Program-made: the position numbers and the translations under genes | Notes under the pieces: generated by a model | Told to the model about the DNA's origin: nothing | The model's input: the letters and a program-made list of their open reading frames with translations, nothing else | Databases searched by the model: none | In this document: piece after piece, positions 34,621-44,185 of the stretch | Layout: each line of letters begins with the position of its first letter | Position numbering within the stretch: the stretch's first letter is position 1 | Assembly: GCF_037975235.1 (NCBI RefSeq) | Contig: NZ_CP150241.1 | Coordinates: 2,356,001 to 2,420,000, forward strand | Direction: 5' to 3' | DNA: 64,000 bases | DNA from: Paenibacillus sp. FSL R5-0341 | GTDB lineage: Bacteria; Bacillota; Bacilli; Paenibacillales; Paenibacillaceae

Positions 34621-35619
34621 ATGGTGGATGTATTATCACAAAATGAGATTGACGCCCTATTAGCAGCCCTTTCTTCTGGTGAAATGGACGCAGAAGAATT
34701 GAAGAAGGAAGAAACTCAGAAGAAAATTAGATCGTATGATTTTAAGCGGGCAGTACGTTTTTCCAAAGACCATATTCGAAGCTTGACTCGTATTCACGAA
34801 AACTTTGCACGCTTTCTCACCACTTATTTTTCAGCCCAACTGCGGACGTTCGTTCAAATCAATGTCGTTCAGGTCGAACAGTTGCCTTATGATGAGTTTA
34901 TCCGTTCTATTCCTAAGATGACGATATTGAACATTTTTGAAGCGGAGCCACTACAGGGAAGAATGGTGATGGAAGTCCATCCGAACGTGGGATATGCGAT
35001 GTTGGATCGCCTGCTTGGTGGAACCGGAAGTGCTCCGACCAAGATCGCATCGATGACGGAGATTGAGACGACTATCATGGAGCGGATATTCAGCCGTGCA
35101 TTTGAAAGTTTGCAAGAAGCATGGAAGACTGTGTTGGATATTTCCCCAAGGATGGAAGCGCTGGAGACCAATCCGCAATTTATGCAGATTGTATCTCCCA
35201 ATGAGACCATTGCTCTGATCTCGCTCAGTACCAAAATTGGTGACACGACAGGCATGATCAATCTATGTATTCCGCATGTCGTTCTTGAACCTATTATGTC
35301 ACGGTTGTCAACTCATCAGTGGTTTGTTTCAGAGAAGAAAACGAGAGCGCCGGAAGAATATGAAGCTCTAAGAGAACGTGTGAACAAAGCCAAATTACCC
35401 ATCGTTGCGGAATTGGGAGAATCCAGAATTTCAATTGCAGAATTTTTGGGCCTGTCCGTTGGTGATGTCATTACGTTGAACAAACCAGTTGATGAGGGAC
35501 TTTCCATTAAAGTGGGTGACAAACTGAAATACATGGGCAGTCCGGGAACAATCAAAGACCGTGTGGCTGTGCAAATAGACGAGATTGTCACCGAAGGAGT
35601 TGAAGAATTTGACGAGTAA
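34621..35619 (+). CDS. fliM: Flagellar motor switch protein FliM
   Basis: This 332-residue switch protein receives CheY-P. The N-terminal CheY-binding helix reads LSQNEIDALLAAL. The middle CheC-like domain contains YDEFIRSIPKMTILNIF and PNVGYAMLDRLLGGTG. The C-terminal SpoA domain contains VAELGESRISIAEFLGLSVG. ATG 34621 follows AGGGGGTGAG. fliY starts 11 bases before its stop. Confidence 0.97.
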   Translation: MVDVLSQNEIDALLAALSSGEMDAEELKKEETQKKIRSYDFKRAVRFSKDHIRSLTRIHENFARFLTTYFSAQLRTFVQINVVQVEQLPYDEFIRSIPKMTILNIFEAEPLQGRMVMEVHPNVGYAMLDRLLGGTGSAPTKIASMTEIETTIMERIFSRAFESLQEAWKTVLDISPRMEALETNPQFMQIVSPNETIALISLSTKIGDTTGMINLCIPHVVLEPIMSRLSTHQWFVSEKKTRAPEEYEALRERVNKAKLPIVAELGESRISIAEFLGLSVGDVITLNKPVDEGLSIKVGDKLKYMGSPGTIKDRVAVQIDEIVTEGVEEFDE

Positions 35620-36883
35620 GGATTATTTATCCCAAGAAGAAATCGATGCTTTGCTCAGGCAATCGGAATCGATAAATAGCTCGGAACCTGCTGAGAAGAC
35701 GGTTGATGATTTTTTGACCGAGCTGGAGCAGGATGCCTTGGGGGAGATTGGCAACATCACATTTGGTAGCGCGGCAACAGCTTTGTCCACGCTATTGGGC
35801 CTAAAAGTAGATATTACAACACCTAAGGTTTCCATCATTAGTCGAACACAGTTTGAAGAAGCTTTTCCTAAACCGCATGTTGCCGTTCATGTGAATTACG
35901 TGGATGGATTCGAAGGCATTAACTCGCTTGTTATCAAGAAGAGAGATGCTCAAGTCATCGCTGATTTGATGTTGGGTGGCGAAGGAAATCCGGCAGATGA
36001 AGAACTGAATGAAATCCATATTAGTGCCGTACAGGAAGCGATGAACCAGATGATGGGTTCCTCTGCTACTTCTATGTCCACGATCTTTAACCGTTTTGTG
36101 AATATTTCCCCACCGGGAATCGATATTCTCAATTTGGAGAGTGGTGAGGGCGTAAGTAACCTTCCAGAAGATGAGACGCTGATTCAAGTTTCATTTCGTC
36201 TGTTAATCGGGGATCTGATCGATTCCAATCTGATGCAGTTGCTTCCAGTACATTTTGCCAAAAACATGGTAGACATGCTGATTGGAGGCGCTCAGGAGTC
36301 AACTGCAAGCGCACCGGTGGCATCAACACCTGAACCTGCACCAGCAGCTGTACCAGCAACGCCACCACCCGTTGCGGAGCAACCACCCGTTCAGCACCAA
36401 CAGGCTCCACAGGCTCCACAACAGCCTGCTCAGGACTACAACGGGTATGGACAAGCTCCAATGGGTATGCCGCAAGGAATGCCGCCACAGCAGCCGTATG
36501 GCATGCCGCCGCAGCAACCTTATGGTGCACCTCAACATTACGGTGGAATGCCAAATAGGAATGTTAACGTACAGCCAGTTCAATTCGCCAATTTGCAAAA
36601 TGGGGCGTATGGTCAGGTAGACGAAAACAATTTGAATTTATTGATGGACATTCCCCTTAAAGTCACCGTAGAATTAGGAAGGACCCAGAAGCAAATTAAA
36701 GATATTTTGGAACTGTCACAGGGTTCGATTGTCGAACTGGATAAGTTAGCCGGTGAACCTGTCGATATTTTGGTGAATAACAAACTGATCGCCAAGGGAG
36801 AAGTTGTCGTTATTGACGAAAACTTTGGTGTTCGTGTTATAGATATCGTTAGCCAATGGGACCGAATTCAGAAATTACAATAA
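35609..36883 (+). CDS. fliY: Flagellar motor switch phosphatase FliY
   Basis: This 424-residue protein fuses a CheY-P phosphatase to a FliN-like switch domain. Residues 1-20 contain YLSQEEIDALLRQ. Two CheC-type active sites with E-x2-N patterns are seen in LGEIGNITFGSAATALST and AVQEAMNQMMGSSATSMS. A Pro/Gln/Ala linker (about 230-335) is followed by the SpoA/FliN domain (MDIPLKVTVELGRTQKQIKD). TTG 35609 lies nine bases after AAGGAG; the frame is open upstream to 35585, but that part lies in the fliM tail. Confidence 0.95.
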   Translation: MTSKDYLSQEEIDALLRQSESINSSEPAEKTVDDFLTELEQDALGEIGNITFGSAATALSTLLGLKVDITTPKVSIISRTQFEEAFPKPHVAVHVNYVDGFEGINSLVIKKRDAQVIADLMLGGEGNPADEELNEIHISAVQEAMNQMMGSSATSMSTIFNRFVNISPPGIDILNLESGEGVSNLPEDETLIQVSFRLLIGDLIDSNLMQLLPVHFAKNMVDMLIGGAQESTASAPVASTPEPAPAAVPATPPPVAEQPPVQHQQAPQAPQQPAQDYNGYGQAPMGMPQGMPPQQPYGMPPQQPYGAPQHYGGMPNRNVNVQPVQFANLQNGAYGQVDENNLNLLMDIPLKVTVELGRTQKQIKDILELSQGSIVELDKLAGEPVDILVNNKLIAKGEVVVIDENFGVRVIDIVSQWDRIQKLQ

Positions 36884-36911
36884 GCACAATTTAGGGAGGA
36901 CTTGAATCAAG

Positions 36912-37277
36912 ATGGCAAACCGAATTTTAGTCGTAGACGACGCTGCATTTATGAGAATGATGATCCGGGACATTTTGTCCAAAAATGGGTATGAGGTTGT
37001 TGGTGAGGCACAGGATGGCTCACAAGCAATTGAGAAATTTAAAGAGCTTCGTCCGGATCTGATCACAATGGATATCACGATGCCTGAGATGGATGGTATT
37101 GCAGCTTTGAAAGAAATCAAAAAGATTGATGCTAACGCAAAAGTGATTATGTGCTCTGCGATGGGTCAACAAGCGATGGTAATCGACGCTATTCAAGCAG
37201 GTGCCAAAGATTTCATCGTTAAACCTTTCCAATCTGACCGGGTTATCGAAGCAATTAGCAAGACACTGGGCGTTTAA
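36912..37277 (+). CDS. cheY: Chemotaxis response regulator CheY
   Basis: This 121-residue single receiver domain has phospho-acceptor D54 (in LITMDITMPEMDG), acidic pair D9-D10, the switch region VIMCSAMGQQAMV and the lysine in DFIVKPFQ. CheY-P binds FliM/FliY; in Bacillus this favours counter-clockwise rotation. GGGAGG precedes ATG 36912. Confidence 0.97.
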   Translation: MANRILVVDDAAFMRMMIRDILSKNGYEVVGEAQDGSQAIEKFKELRPDLITMDITMPEMDGIAALKEIKKIDANAKVIMCSAMGQQAMVIDAIQAGAKDFIVKPFQSDRVIEAISKTLGV

Positions 37278-37282
37278 GAGAC

Positions 37283-37825
37283 ATGATGATGGCTCAGGGT
37301 GATTTTCCAGAAGGAGCTGGCGCGGGAGCCAATTATTATTTACAGCTTGTATGGGTGATTGTTGTCCTGGCCGTCATCCTGGTCCTTATTGTTTATCTGA
37401 TCCGGTTTTTAAACAAACGGAATCAGCAAATGTTCCGGGACGGCACAATTCGTACTCTGGGCGGGGTTGGACTGGGACAAAATAAGTCGCTGCAAATTAT
37501 AGAAATTGGTGGGAGTGTATATCTGCTTGGTGTAGGTGAAGACATCCAGTTGATAGATAAGGTCTCGGATCCGGAAGAGGCGCAAAGAATCATTGACTCA
37601 TTCGAACGAGATGCTGCTGCACAACAAGGGAATCTCTCGCCTCTCATCGCCAAACTCACAAAACGCTTCCGTAAAGATGAACCGCCGCGGGAAATGGAAC
37701 TGGAGGACACAACTTCTTTTCACGAAATGTTTGAATCCAAACTTCGGCAGATGCCTAACCGTAAAGAGAAGATGGAGAAGCTCCTGGATAAAGACAATAC
37801 TACAGATCGGTCGAGGGATTCATGA
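37283..37825 (+). CDS. fliZ: Flagellar biosynthetic protein FliO/FliZ
   Basis: This 180-residue protein has one membrane segment (LQLVWVIVVLAVILVLIVYL) and a cytoplasmic SpoIIAB-like FliO domain with NKSLQIIEIGGSVYLLGVGE. It helps assemble the FliP pore. Start ATG 37283 has a poor ribosome site; ATG 37286 or 37289 are also possible. The stop overlaps fliP (ATGA). Confidence 0.9.
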   Translation: MMMAQGDFPEGAGAGANYYLQLVWVIVVLAVILVLIVYLIRFLNKRNQQMFRDGTIRTLGGVGLGQNKSLQIIEIGGSVYLLGVGEDIQLIDKVSDPEEAQRIIDSFERDAAAQQGNLSPLIAKLTKRFRKDEPPREMELEDTTSFHEMFESKLRQMPNRKEKMEKLLDKDNTTDRSRDS

Positions 37826-38577
37826 AGAAAAAGATTTGGTTAGCGTGTTGTTTAATGGGACTTATCAGTCTGGCATCTGTCACGGTTGCCTTTGCCGAAC
37901 CGATCCCGAATATTGATATTCAAATCGGAAACGGTGACGGAGGCACACCAAGCACGAGTTCACTGTCCATTATTCTGTTAATTACGGTGCTTAGCATTGC
38001 ACCAGCAATGCTTGTACTGATGACCAGTTTTACTCGAATTGTCATTGTACTCGGTTTTGTACGTACATCTCTGGGTACACAACAAATGCCGCCCAATCAG
38101 GTGCTGGTAGGTTTGGCGCTATTTCTGACACTTTTCATTATGTCGCCGACGTTGTCTTCCATAAATCAGGTAGCGCTTCAGCCCTATCTCCAGGGAGACC
38201 TTACGCAAACCGAGGCACTTGAAAAAGCAGCGGATCCCATAAAGAAATTTATGTTTACTCACACCAGAGAAAAAGATCTGTTGCTATTTATGAAGTACAA
38301 TCAGACTGAACAGCCAAATACCTACCAGGATATTCCGATTACTGTTATGGTGCCGGCATATGTAATCAGTGAGTTGAAGACAGCATTCCAGATGGGGTTT
38401 ATGATTTTCATTCCGTTTCTGGTGATAGACATTGTTGTCGCGAGTACACTCATGGCAATGGGGATGATGATGCTTCCGCCAGTCATGATCTCATTACCTT
38501 TCAAAATACTGCTCTTTGTCCTTGTGGACGGGTGGTATCTGGTAGTCAAGTCACTGTTGCTGAGTTTTAATACTTGA
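37822..38577 (+). CDS. fliP: Flagellar type III export gate protein FliP
   Basis: This 251-residue protein has a cleavable signal (residues 1-25) and four membrane segments. Family motifs are MLVLMTSFTRIVIVLGFVRT, TPPNQVLVGLALFLT-like MPPNQVLVGLALFLT, and PFLVIDIVVASTLMAMGMMM. FliP pentamers with FliQ and FliR form the export pore. Coupled to fliZ by a four-base overlap. Confidence 0.97.
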   Translation: MKKKIWLACCLMGLISLASVTVAFAEPIPNIDIQIGNGDGGTPSTSSLSIILLITVLSIAPAMLVLMTSFTRIVIVLGFVRTSLGTQQMPPNQVLVGLALFLTLFIMSPTLSSINQVALQPYLQGDLTQTEALEKAADPIKKFMFTHTREKDLLLFMKYNQTEQPNTYQDIPITVMVPAYVISELKTAFQMGFMIFIPFLVIDIVVASTLMAMGMMMLPPVMISLPFKILLFVLVDGWYLVVKSLLLSFNT

Positions 38578-38602
38578 TCCGGAAAGTTAAAGGAGGACGG
38601 TC

Positions 38603-38872
38603 ATGACTTCGGAATTTATTATAGGTCTGGCCGGGAAAGCGGTATACACGTCATTGCTGGCCAGCGCACCCATGCTTATACTAGCTCTGGTTGTAGGACT
38701 TGCAATCAGTATTTTTCAGGCCACCACTCAAATACAGGAACAAACATTAGCTTTTGTGCCCAAGATTGTTGCAGTGCTTCTGGCAGTGCTTTTGTTTGGA
38801 CCTTGGATCTTGAATATATTGGTCGATTTCACGTACAACATTCTCGATAATTTATACAGATACATAGGGTAG
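38603..38872 (+). CDS. fliQ: Flagellar export gate protein FliQ
   Basis: This 89-residue protein has two membrane helices and the family motif LVVGLAISIFQATTQIQEQT followed by LAFVPKI. It packs around the FliP-FliR helix. ATG 38603 follows AAAGGAGGACGG. Confidence 0.97.
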   Translation: MTSEFIIGLAGKAVYTSLLASAPMLILALVVGLAISIFQATTQIQEQTLAFVPKIVAVLLAVLLFGPWILNILVDFTYNILDNLYRYIG

Positions 38873-38882
38873 GCTTTAGCAG

Positions 38883-39671
38883 ATGGAGACATTATTGCAA
38901 AGTTTCCCTGTCGCTCTGCTTATGTTTTGTCGAATCACATCATTTTTTGTAACTGCACCGATTTTTTCGGCTCGAAATGTACCGGCTTCAATCAAAATTG
39001 GGTTGTCTGCTTTTGTCACATTGACTGTTTATCTGATATATGGGATAAACCAGACCGTACCTACAGATCTGAGTTATATTTTGCTCATCATCAGAGAGAT
39101 TTTGATTGGTTTGCTCTTGGGGTTTGTTGCGTACCTATTGATGACGGCTGTACAGACAGCAGGTGCTTTCATTGATATTCAAATCGGTTTTGGTATTGCG
39201 AACGTTTATGATCCGATGACAGGCGCTTCAGCACCGCTCACAGGTAACTTCAAATATGCTTTCGCAGTACTCTTATTTCTAACCATGAATGGTCATCATT
39301 ATCTGCTGGATGCCCTCATATACAGTTATCGCTGGATCCCGTTGTCAAATGCATTTTTTCTAAGGTTGGCCGATGGGAGTATTGCTGAATTTTTGATTCG
39401 TACGTTAGGAGAATCATTCATGCTTGCTTTTCAGATGGCGGCACCAATGGTAGTTGCTTTGTTTTTGACGGATGTAGGATTAGGATTTTTGGCAAAAACG
39501 GCTCCTCAATTTAATGTGTTTGCTGTCGGAATGCCGCTTAAAGTGCTCGTCGGGCTTGCTATTTTGCTTTTGCTGGTTCCCAGCTTCGCCTTTGTATTTG
39601 GTCAATTGTTCGAAGTAATGTTCAGATCCATGGAAAAATTGCTTGGGACCATTGGGCAAAGGCCGGGATGA
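38883..39671 (+). CDS. fliR: Flagellar export gate protein FliR
   Basis: This 262-residue protein has about six membrane helices. It completes the FliP5-FliQ4-FliR1 pore. Motifs seen are FCRITSFFVTAPIFSARNVP, the central GAFIDIQIGFGIANVYDPMT and FNVFAVGMPLKVLVGLA. It lies 10 bases after fliQ and shares four bases with the upstream edge of the flhB frame. Confidence 0.96.
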   Translation: METLLQSFPVALLMFCRITSFFVTAPIFSARNVPASIKIGLSAFVTLTVYLIYGINQTVPTDLSYILLIIREILIGLLLGFVAYLLMTAVQTAGAFIDIQIGFGIANVYDPMTGASAPLTGNFKYAFAVLLFLTMNGHHYLLDALIYSYRWIPLSNAFFLRLADGSIAEFLIRTLGESFMLAFQMAAPMVVALFLTDVGLGFLAKTAPQFNVFAVGMPLKVLVGLAILLLLVPSFAFVFGQLFEVMFRSMEKLLGTIGQRPG

Positions 39672-39694
39672 GTGAAACGGAGGACAAGATTCGA

Positions 39695-40777
39695 ATGAAA
39701 CTTCAACTCGACCTCCAGTTGTTTTCAGGGGAAAAGACGGAGAAAGCTACCCCGAAAAAGAGACAGGATACACGTAAAAAGGGACAAGTTGTCAAAAGCA
39801 TGGAGATATCCGGTGCCTCAATCCTCTTGTTCACCTTTTTAATCATGATGGTTTTCAGTGATTTCTACAAGGAGCGTACGGTTCGACTCTTCACGGATAT
39901 CTTCATCAATCGGTTGAGCATGGAAGTCACCGATGAAAATGTAATGTCGCTCATGATGCGATACGGTGTAGAAGTAATGTTGTTGCTTGCTCCTGTTCTG
40001 CTGGGTGTGGCATTAGTTGCTTTGATCGTTAACTACATGCAGGTAGGTTTTCTACTTGTAGGTGAAGGCCTGAAGCCGAAACTGGAGAAGTTGAATCCCA
40101 TTAAGGGATTCAAAAATATTTTTTCTCTTCGTTCTTTAGTTGAATTTGCTAAGTCCATTTTGAAGATGACCATCATCGGCTATCTTGTGTTTAGCACGAT
40201 TACAAGTTACCAGTCCGATATTGCATCGCTTTCTCATTTTTCAATGGATGCTATTTTACATTTTGCTGCTTCAATCACTTTAAGTCTTGGAGTCAAAATT
40301 GCCGTAGCTTTGTTGGTACTTGCTATATTTGATTACATGTACCAGAAGTATGATTATGAGAAGAATATCCGAATGTCCAAGCAAGATATCAAGGACGAGT
40401 ATAAGAAAATGGAAGGTGACCCGCTGATCAAAGGTAAAATCCGGGAACGCCAGCGTCGTATGGCTATGCAGCGAATGATGCAGGAAGTACCGAATGCAGA
40501 TGTAATCATTACGAACCCGACCCACTTTGCGGTTGCGCTAAAGTATGAAGGTTCCGAGATGGAGGCACCGCAGATTATTGCCAAAGGTCAGGATTATGTC
40601 GCTTTGCGTATAAAGGAAATTGCCAAAGAGCACGGTGTTATTACGATGGAAAACAAGCCGCTGGCACGGGCATTGTTCCAGAGAGCCGAGATTGGTGATG
40701 CCATACCGGCCGATTTGTTTCAAGCGGTAGCTGAAGTGCTGGCTTATGTATATAAACTAAAGGGCAGAACGAAATAA
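39695..40777 (+). CDS. flhB: Flagellar export specificity switch protein FlhB
   Basis: This 360-residue protein, equal in length to B. subtilis FlhB, starts MKLQLDLQLFSGEKTEKATP. Four membrane helices are followed by a cytoplasmic domain with the autocleavage motif NPTH (in VIITNPTHFAVALKY), which controls the rod-hook to filament switch. ATG 39695 is preferred because GGAGG lies 11 bases upstream and the start matches orthologues; the longer frame from ATG 39668 overlaps fliR by four bases and remains possible. Confidence 0.95.
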   Translation: MKLQLDLQLFSGEKTEKATPKKRQDTRKKGQVVKSMEISGASILLFTFLIMMVFSDFYKERTVRLFTDIFINRLSMEVTDENVMSLMMRYGVEVMLLLAPVLLGVALVALIVNYMQVGFLLVGEGLKPKLEKLNPIKGFKNIFSLRSLVEFAKSILKMTIIGYLVFSTITSYQSDIASLSHFSMDAILHFAASITLSLGVKIAVALLVLAIFDYMYQKYDYEKNIRMSKQDIKDEYKKMEGDPLIKGKIRERQRRMAMQRMMQEVPNADVIITNPTHFAVALKYEGSEMEAPQIIAKGQDYVALRIKEIAKEHGVITMENKPLARALFQRAEIGDAIPADLFQAVAEVLAYVYKLKGRTK

Positions 40778-40802
40778 AAGGGGATCGGAGGCCGTACATT
40801 CA

Positions 40803-42836
40803 TTGAAAACAAAAGATTTAGCTGTCCTTGCGGGTATTATCGGCATTGTGTTGATGATGATTCTCCCGATCCCAATCTGGTTATTGGATATGTTGCTCGT
40901 CGTCAATATTTCAATTGCACTGATGATACTCCTTGTTGCCATGAACAGCAAAGAAGCGTTGCAGTTTTCCATTTTTCCAGCTTTGCTGCTGATCACCACA
41001 CTGTTCCGGCTGGCACTAAACATTTCGACAACCAAGCTAATCCTTGGTGAAGGGGATGCTGGAGCCGTTGTTGCTACCTTTGGTAGTTGGATTGCCGGAG
41101 GGCAAATTGCGATTGGATTTATCGTGTTTTTGATCTTGGTTGTCGTTCAGTTTATCGTTATTACCAAGGGTTCGGAGCGTGTAGCTGAAGTTGCTGCTCG
41201 ATTTACCCTCGATGCGATGCCTGGTAAACAAATGAGTATCGATGCGGATCTGAATGCGGGTCTGATCAACGAGCAACAAGCTCGTGAGCGTCGTTCCAAA
41301 ATTGAACGCGAAGCCGATTTTTATGGAGCAATGGATGGAGCAAGTAAGTTCGTAAAAGGAGATGCCATTGCAAGTATTATCATCCTCCTGATCAATCTGA
41401 TTGGTGGATTCATCATCGGGATGACTGTGCATGGTCTTGATTTTGCTGAGTCACTTGCCACGTATTCCGTTTTAACTATAGGAGATGGATTGGTTAGCCA
41501 GATTCCTGCTCTTCTTATTTCAACGGCAGCAGGTCTCATCGTTACAAGAGCATCATCTGAAGGAAACTTGGCAGAGGATATTACGGGGCAACTGTTTACA
41601 TATCCAATACTCATTTATATTGTAGCTTTCGTTATTGCCATGCTGGGTTTCTTCACACCTATTCATGTTATTACTACGCTTCCGTTGGCAGGCGTGCTGG
41701 CATTTGCCGCATGGCGAATGCAGAATAATTTGAATTTGAAACAGGAAGCGGAAGAACAGCTGGAAGAAGAACAGCAGATTGAAGAGGTCAGAAGTCCTGA
41801 AAGTGTAATTAACTTGCTCCAGGTTGACCCTATTGAGTTTGAATTTGGTTATGGTTTAATCCCGCTGGCTGATAATCAGCAGGGTGGGGACTTATTGGAT
41901 CGAATCATTATGATTCGGAGGCAGTGTGCTCTTGAACTGGGATTGGTTGTTCCGGTCATACGGATACGAGATAATATCCAGCTCAGACCTAATGAGTATG
42001 TTATCAAAATCAAAGGTAACGTAGTAGGCGGCGGAGAACTGTTGTTGAATCACTACCTTGCCATGAGTCCAGGCTATGATGAGGAGTCCGTGACAGGTAT
42101 TGAAACCACAGAGCCTGCTTTTGGACTTCCAGCACTGTGGATTGACGAAGTAACCAAAGACAGAGCGGAACTTGCAGGGTATACGGTCGTAGATCCGCCA
42201 TCCGTTGTGGCGACACATCTGACGGAACTGATTAAGAAACATGCGCATGAGTTACTTGGAAGACAAGAGACGAAAGCACTTGTGGATAATCTGAGAGAGA
42301 ACTATTCTGCACTGGTGGATGAACTGATCCCTTCTCTACTTTCCATTGGTGATGTGCAGAAAGTGCTTGCCAAGTTATTGCGTGAGAAAATATCTATTCG
42401 TGATATGGTTACCATCTTCGAGACACTTGCTGACTATGGTACGTATACGAAAGATCCTGATGTTCTGACTGAATACGTTAGACAATCCCTCTCACGTCAG
42501 ATTACTCAGCAGTTTTCACAAAAAGGTGAGACACTTCGAGTGATTACGGTTGGACCTGGTCTTGAGAAGAAAATTGCTGAAAGTGTGCAACAATCGGATC
42601 AAGGTAGCTATCTTGCGTTAGACCCTGTATCTACACAAAGTGTGTATCAGAAGCTGAGTGAACAAGTGAACCGTTTGATTCAATCAGGTCAACAACCAGT
42701 TGTATTAACTTCTCCAACTATTCGGATGTATCTGCGTCAGGTTATTGAACGTACTATGCAGGACATTCCTGTACTTTCCTACAGCGAATTGGAGCCGAAT
42801 GTTGAAATTCAAAGTATCGGGGTGGTGAACTTATGA
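40803..42836 (+). CDS. flhA: Flagellar export apparatus protein FlhA
   Basis: This 677-residue protein forms the nonameric export ring. Eight N-terminal membrane helices (about 1-310) include LLVVNISIALMILLVAM and the FHIPEP-family loop RFTLDAMPGKQMSIDADLNA. The cytoplasmic C-domain (about 345-677) binds chaperone-substrate complexes. Start is TTG 40803 with GGAGG 11 bases upstream. Its end overlaps flhF by four bases. Confidence 0.97.
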   Translation: MKTKDLAVLAGIIGIVLMMILPIPIWLLDMLLVVNISIALMILLVAMNSKEALQFSIFPALLLITTLFRLALNISTTKLILGEGDAGAVVATFGSWIAGGQIAIGFIVFLILVVVQFIVITKGSERVAEVAARFTLDAMPGKQMSIDADLNAGLINEQQARERRSKIEREADFYGAMDGASKFVKGDAIASIIILLINLIGGFIIGMTVHGLDFAESLATYSVLTIGDGLVSQIPALLISTAAGLIVTRASSEGNLAEDITGQLFTYPILIYIVAFVIAMLGFFTPIHVITTLPLAGVLAFAAWRMQNNLNLKQEAEEQLEEEQQIEEVRSPESVINLLQVDPIEFEFGYGLIPLADNQQGGDLLDRIIMIRRQCALELGLVVPVIRIRDNIQLRPNEYVIKIKGNVVGGGELLLNHYLAMSPGYDEESVTGIETTEPAFGLPALWIDEVTKDRAELAGYTVVDPPSVVATHLTELIKKHAHELLGRQETKALVDNLRENYSALVDELIPSLLSIGDVQKVLAKLLREKISIRDMVTIFETLADYGTYTKDPDVLTEYVRQSLSRQITQQFSQKGETLRVITVGPGLEKKIAESVQQSDQGSYLALDPVSTQSVYQKLSEQVNRLIQSGQQPVVLTSPTIRMYLRQVIERTMQDIPVLSYSELEPNVEIQSIGVVNL

Positions 42837-44185
42837 GAGTAAAACAATACGTTGTTGAGACCATGCCCGAAGCTATGCTTCAAATTCGCAAAGACCTGGG
42901 AAGTGATGCCGTCATTCTGTCCACTAAAGAGATCAAGGTGGGCGGTGTGATGGGAATGTTCCGCAAAAAAAGGATCGAAGTTGTAGCTGCAGTGGATAAG
43001 GAAGAAAACAAGCAAACGACGAAGCCAGTACAAAATCAATTCACACCTGTACCTCGTGCATTTGTACCTGAGGCCTATCGGCAAACAGCTCGTTCGTTTG
43101 TTGCGACTTCGGATGAGTCGGCTACAACGAATATAGCTGATCAAAGTGCACAGGAAACATCTGCGGCTGCGCCGTCTATGGTTGAATTGAGTAAGCTCGG
43201 TTCAATCATAGACAGCGGCTCAGGTTCTTCGAGCACGGATCATAAACCGCGACCGCAAGGGGCGGATTTTTCGGGTTCAACAACTGCGACGAAGCAAACT
43301 GTCTCAGACCTGCAGCAGGACAAGTTGATGACTGAATTGCAGGATCTTAAACACATGGTGACCAAGCTTTCAAAGCAAGGTACTTCTGCGGATGCTGTGC
43401 CAGAGGAACTGCATACGATCCGAGAACGTTTGACAGAACAAGAGGTTTGGCCTGAAGTGTGGGAATCCTGGTTTGATTTAATACAAGCAAAATGGTCTGA
43501 GGATGGATCGAAGGAACAGGATATAGAACAAGCTGTAAAACTTGAGGTCGTGCACTTCTTGGAAGAACGTATTGACGAAGGCATTCTTCCTACCACTCGA
43601 ATCGTTTATGTAGCTGGACCAACCGGTGTAGGGAAAACCACGACAATTGCGAAATTGGCGGCCGAACAAATGTTCAAAAAACAACGTAAAGTTGGATTCA
43701 TTACATCTGATACGTATCGGATCTCGGCGGTAGAACAGCTTAGAACGTATGCATCTATACTCAATGTTCCACTTGAGGTGGTACAATCGCCCGGTGATAC
43801 ACAACGTGCCATTTCTCGATTAGAGCATTGTGACCTGATCTTTATGGACACAGCAGGTAGAAACTACAGAAATGAATTACTTGTCTCGGAACTGCAAAGT
43901 TTGCTTGCTCCTGTCGAGAATAGTGAAACCTTTTTGGTCATGAGCATGACTTCCAAAAGTGCGGATATGGTTCAGATCACAGAACATTTCAGTAAATATG
44001 GCCTGGATAAGGTGATTTTCACCAAAATGGATGAAACTGGGAGCTGCGGTCCGCTATTTAACCTGTTGCATCGTTTTCCACTCAAGCTTGCGTATGTGGC
44101 AAACGGACAAAATGTTCCAGACGATTTGTTGAAGCCGGATGCAGATTCGCTGTCTAAACAGTTGCTGGGAGAATGGACACAATGA
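42833..44185 (+). CDS. flhF: Flagellar biosynthesis SRP-type GTPase FlhF
   Basis: This 450-residue protein has an N-terminal basic part (MRVKQYVVETMPEAMLQIRK), a Ser/Thr/Gln-rich linker (about 60-170), and an SRP-like NG domain with P-loop [16 protein letters not shown] near residue 262, LIFMDTAGRN and FTKMDETGSCG. FlhF helps place the flagellar basal bodies. It partners with FlhG, whose start overlaps by four bases (ATGA at 44182). Confidence 0.96.
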   Translation: MRVKQYVVETMPEAMLQIRKDLGSDAVILSTKEIKVGGVMGMFRKKRIEVVAAVDKEENKQTTKPVQNQFTPVPRAFVPEAYRQTARSFVATSDESATTNIADQSAQETSAAAPSMVELSKLGSIIDSGSGSSSTDHKPRPQGADFSGSTTATKQTVSDLQQDKLMTELQDLKHMVTKLSKQGTSADAVPEELHTIRERLTEQEVWPEVWESWFDLIQAKWSEDGSKEQDIEQAVKLEVVHFLEERIDEGILPTTRIVYVAGPTGVGKTTTIAKLAAEQMFKKQRKVGFITSDTYRISAVEQLRTYASILNVPLEVVQSPGDTQRAISRLEHCDLIFMDTAGRNYRNELLVSELQSLLAPVENSETFLVMSMTSKSADMVQITEHFSKYGLDKVIFTKMDETGSCGPLFNLLHRFPLKLAYVANGQNVPDDLLKPDADSLSKQLLGEWTQ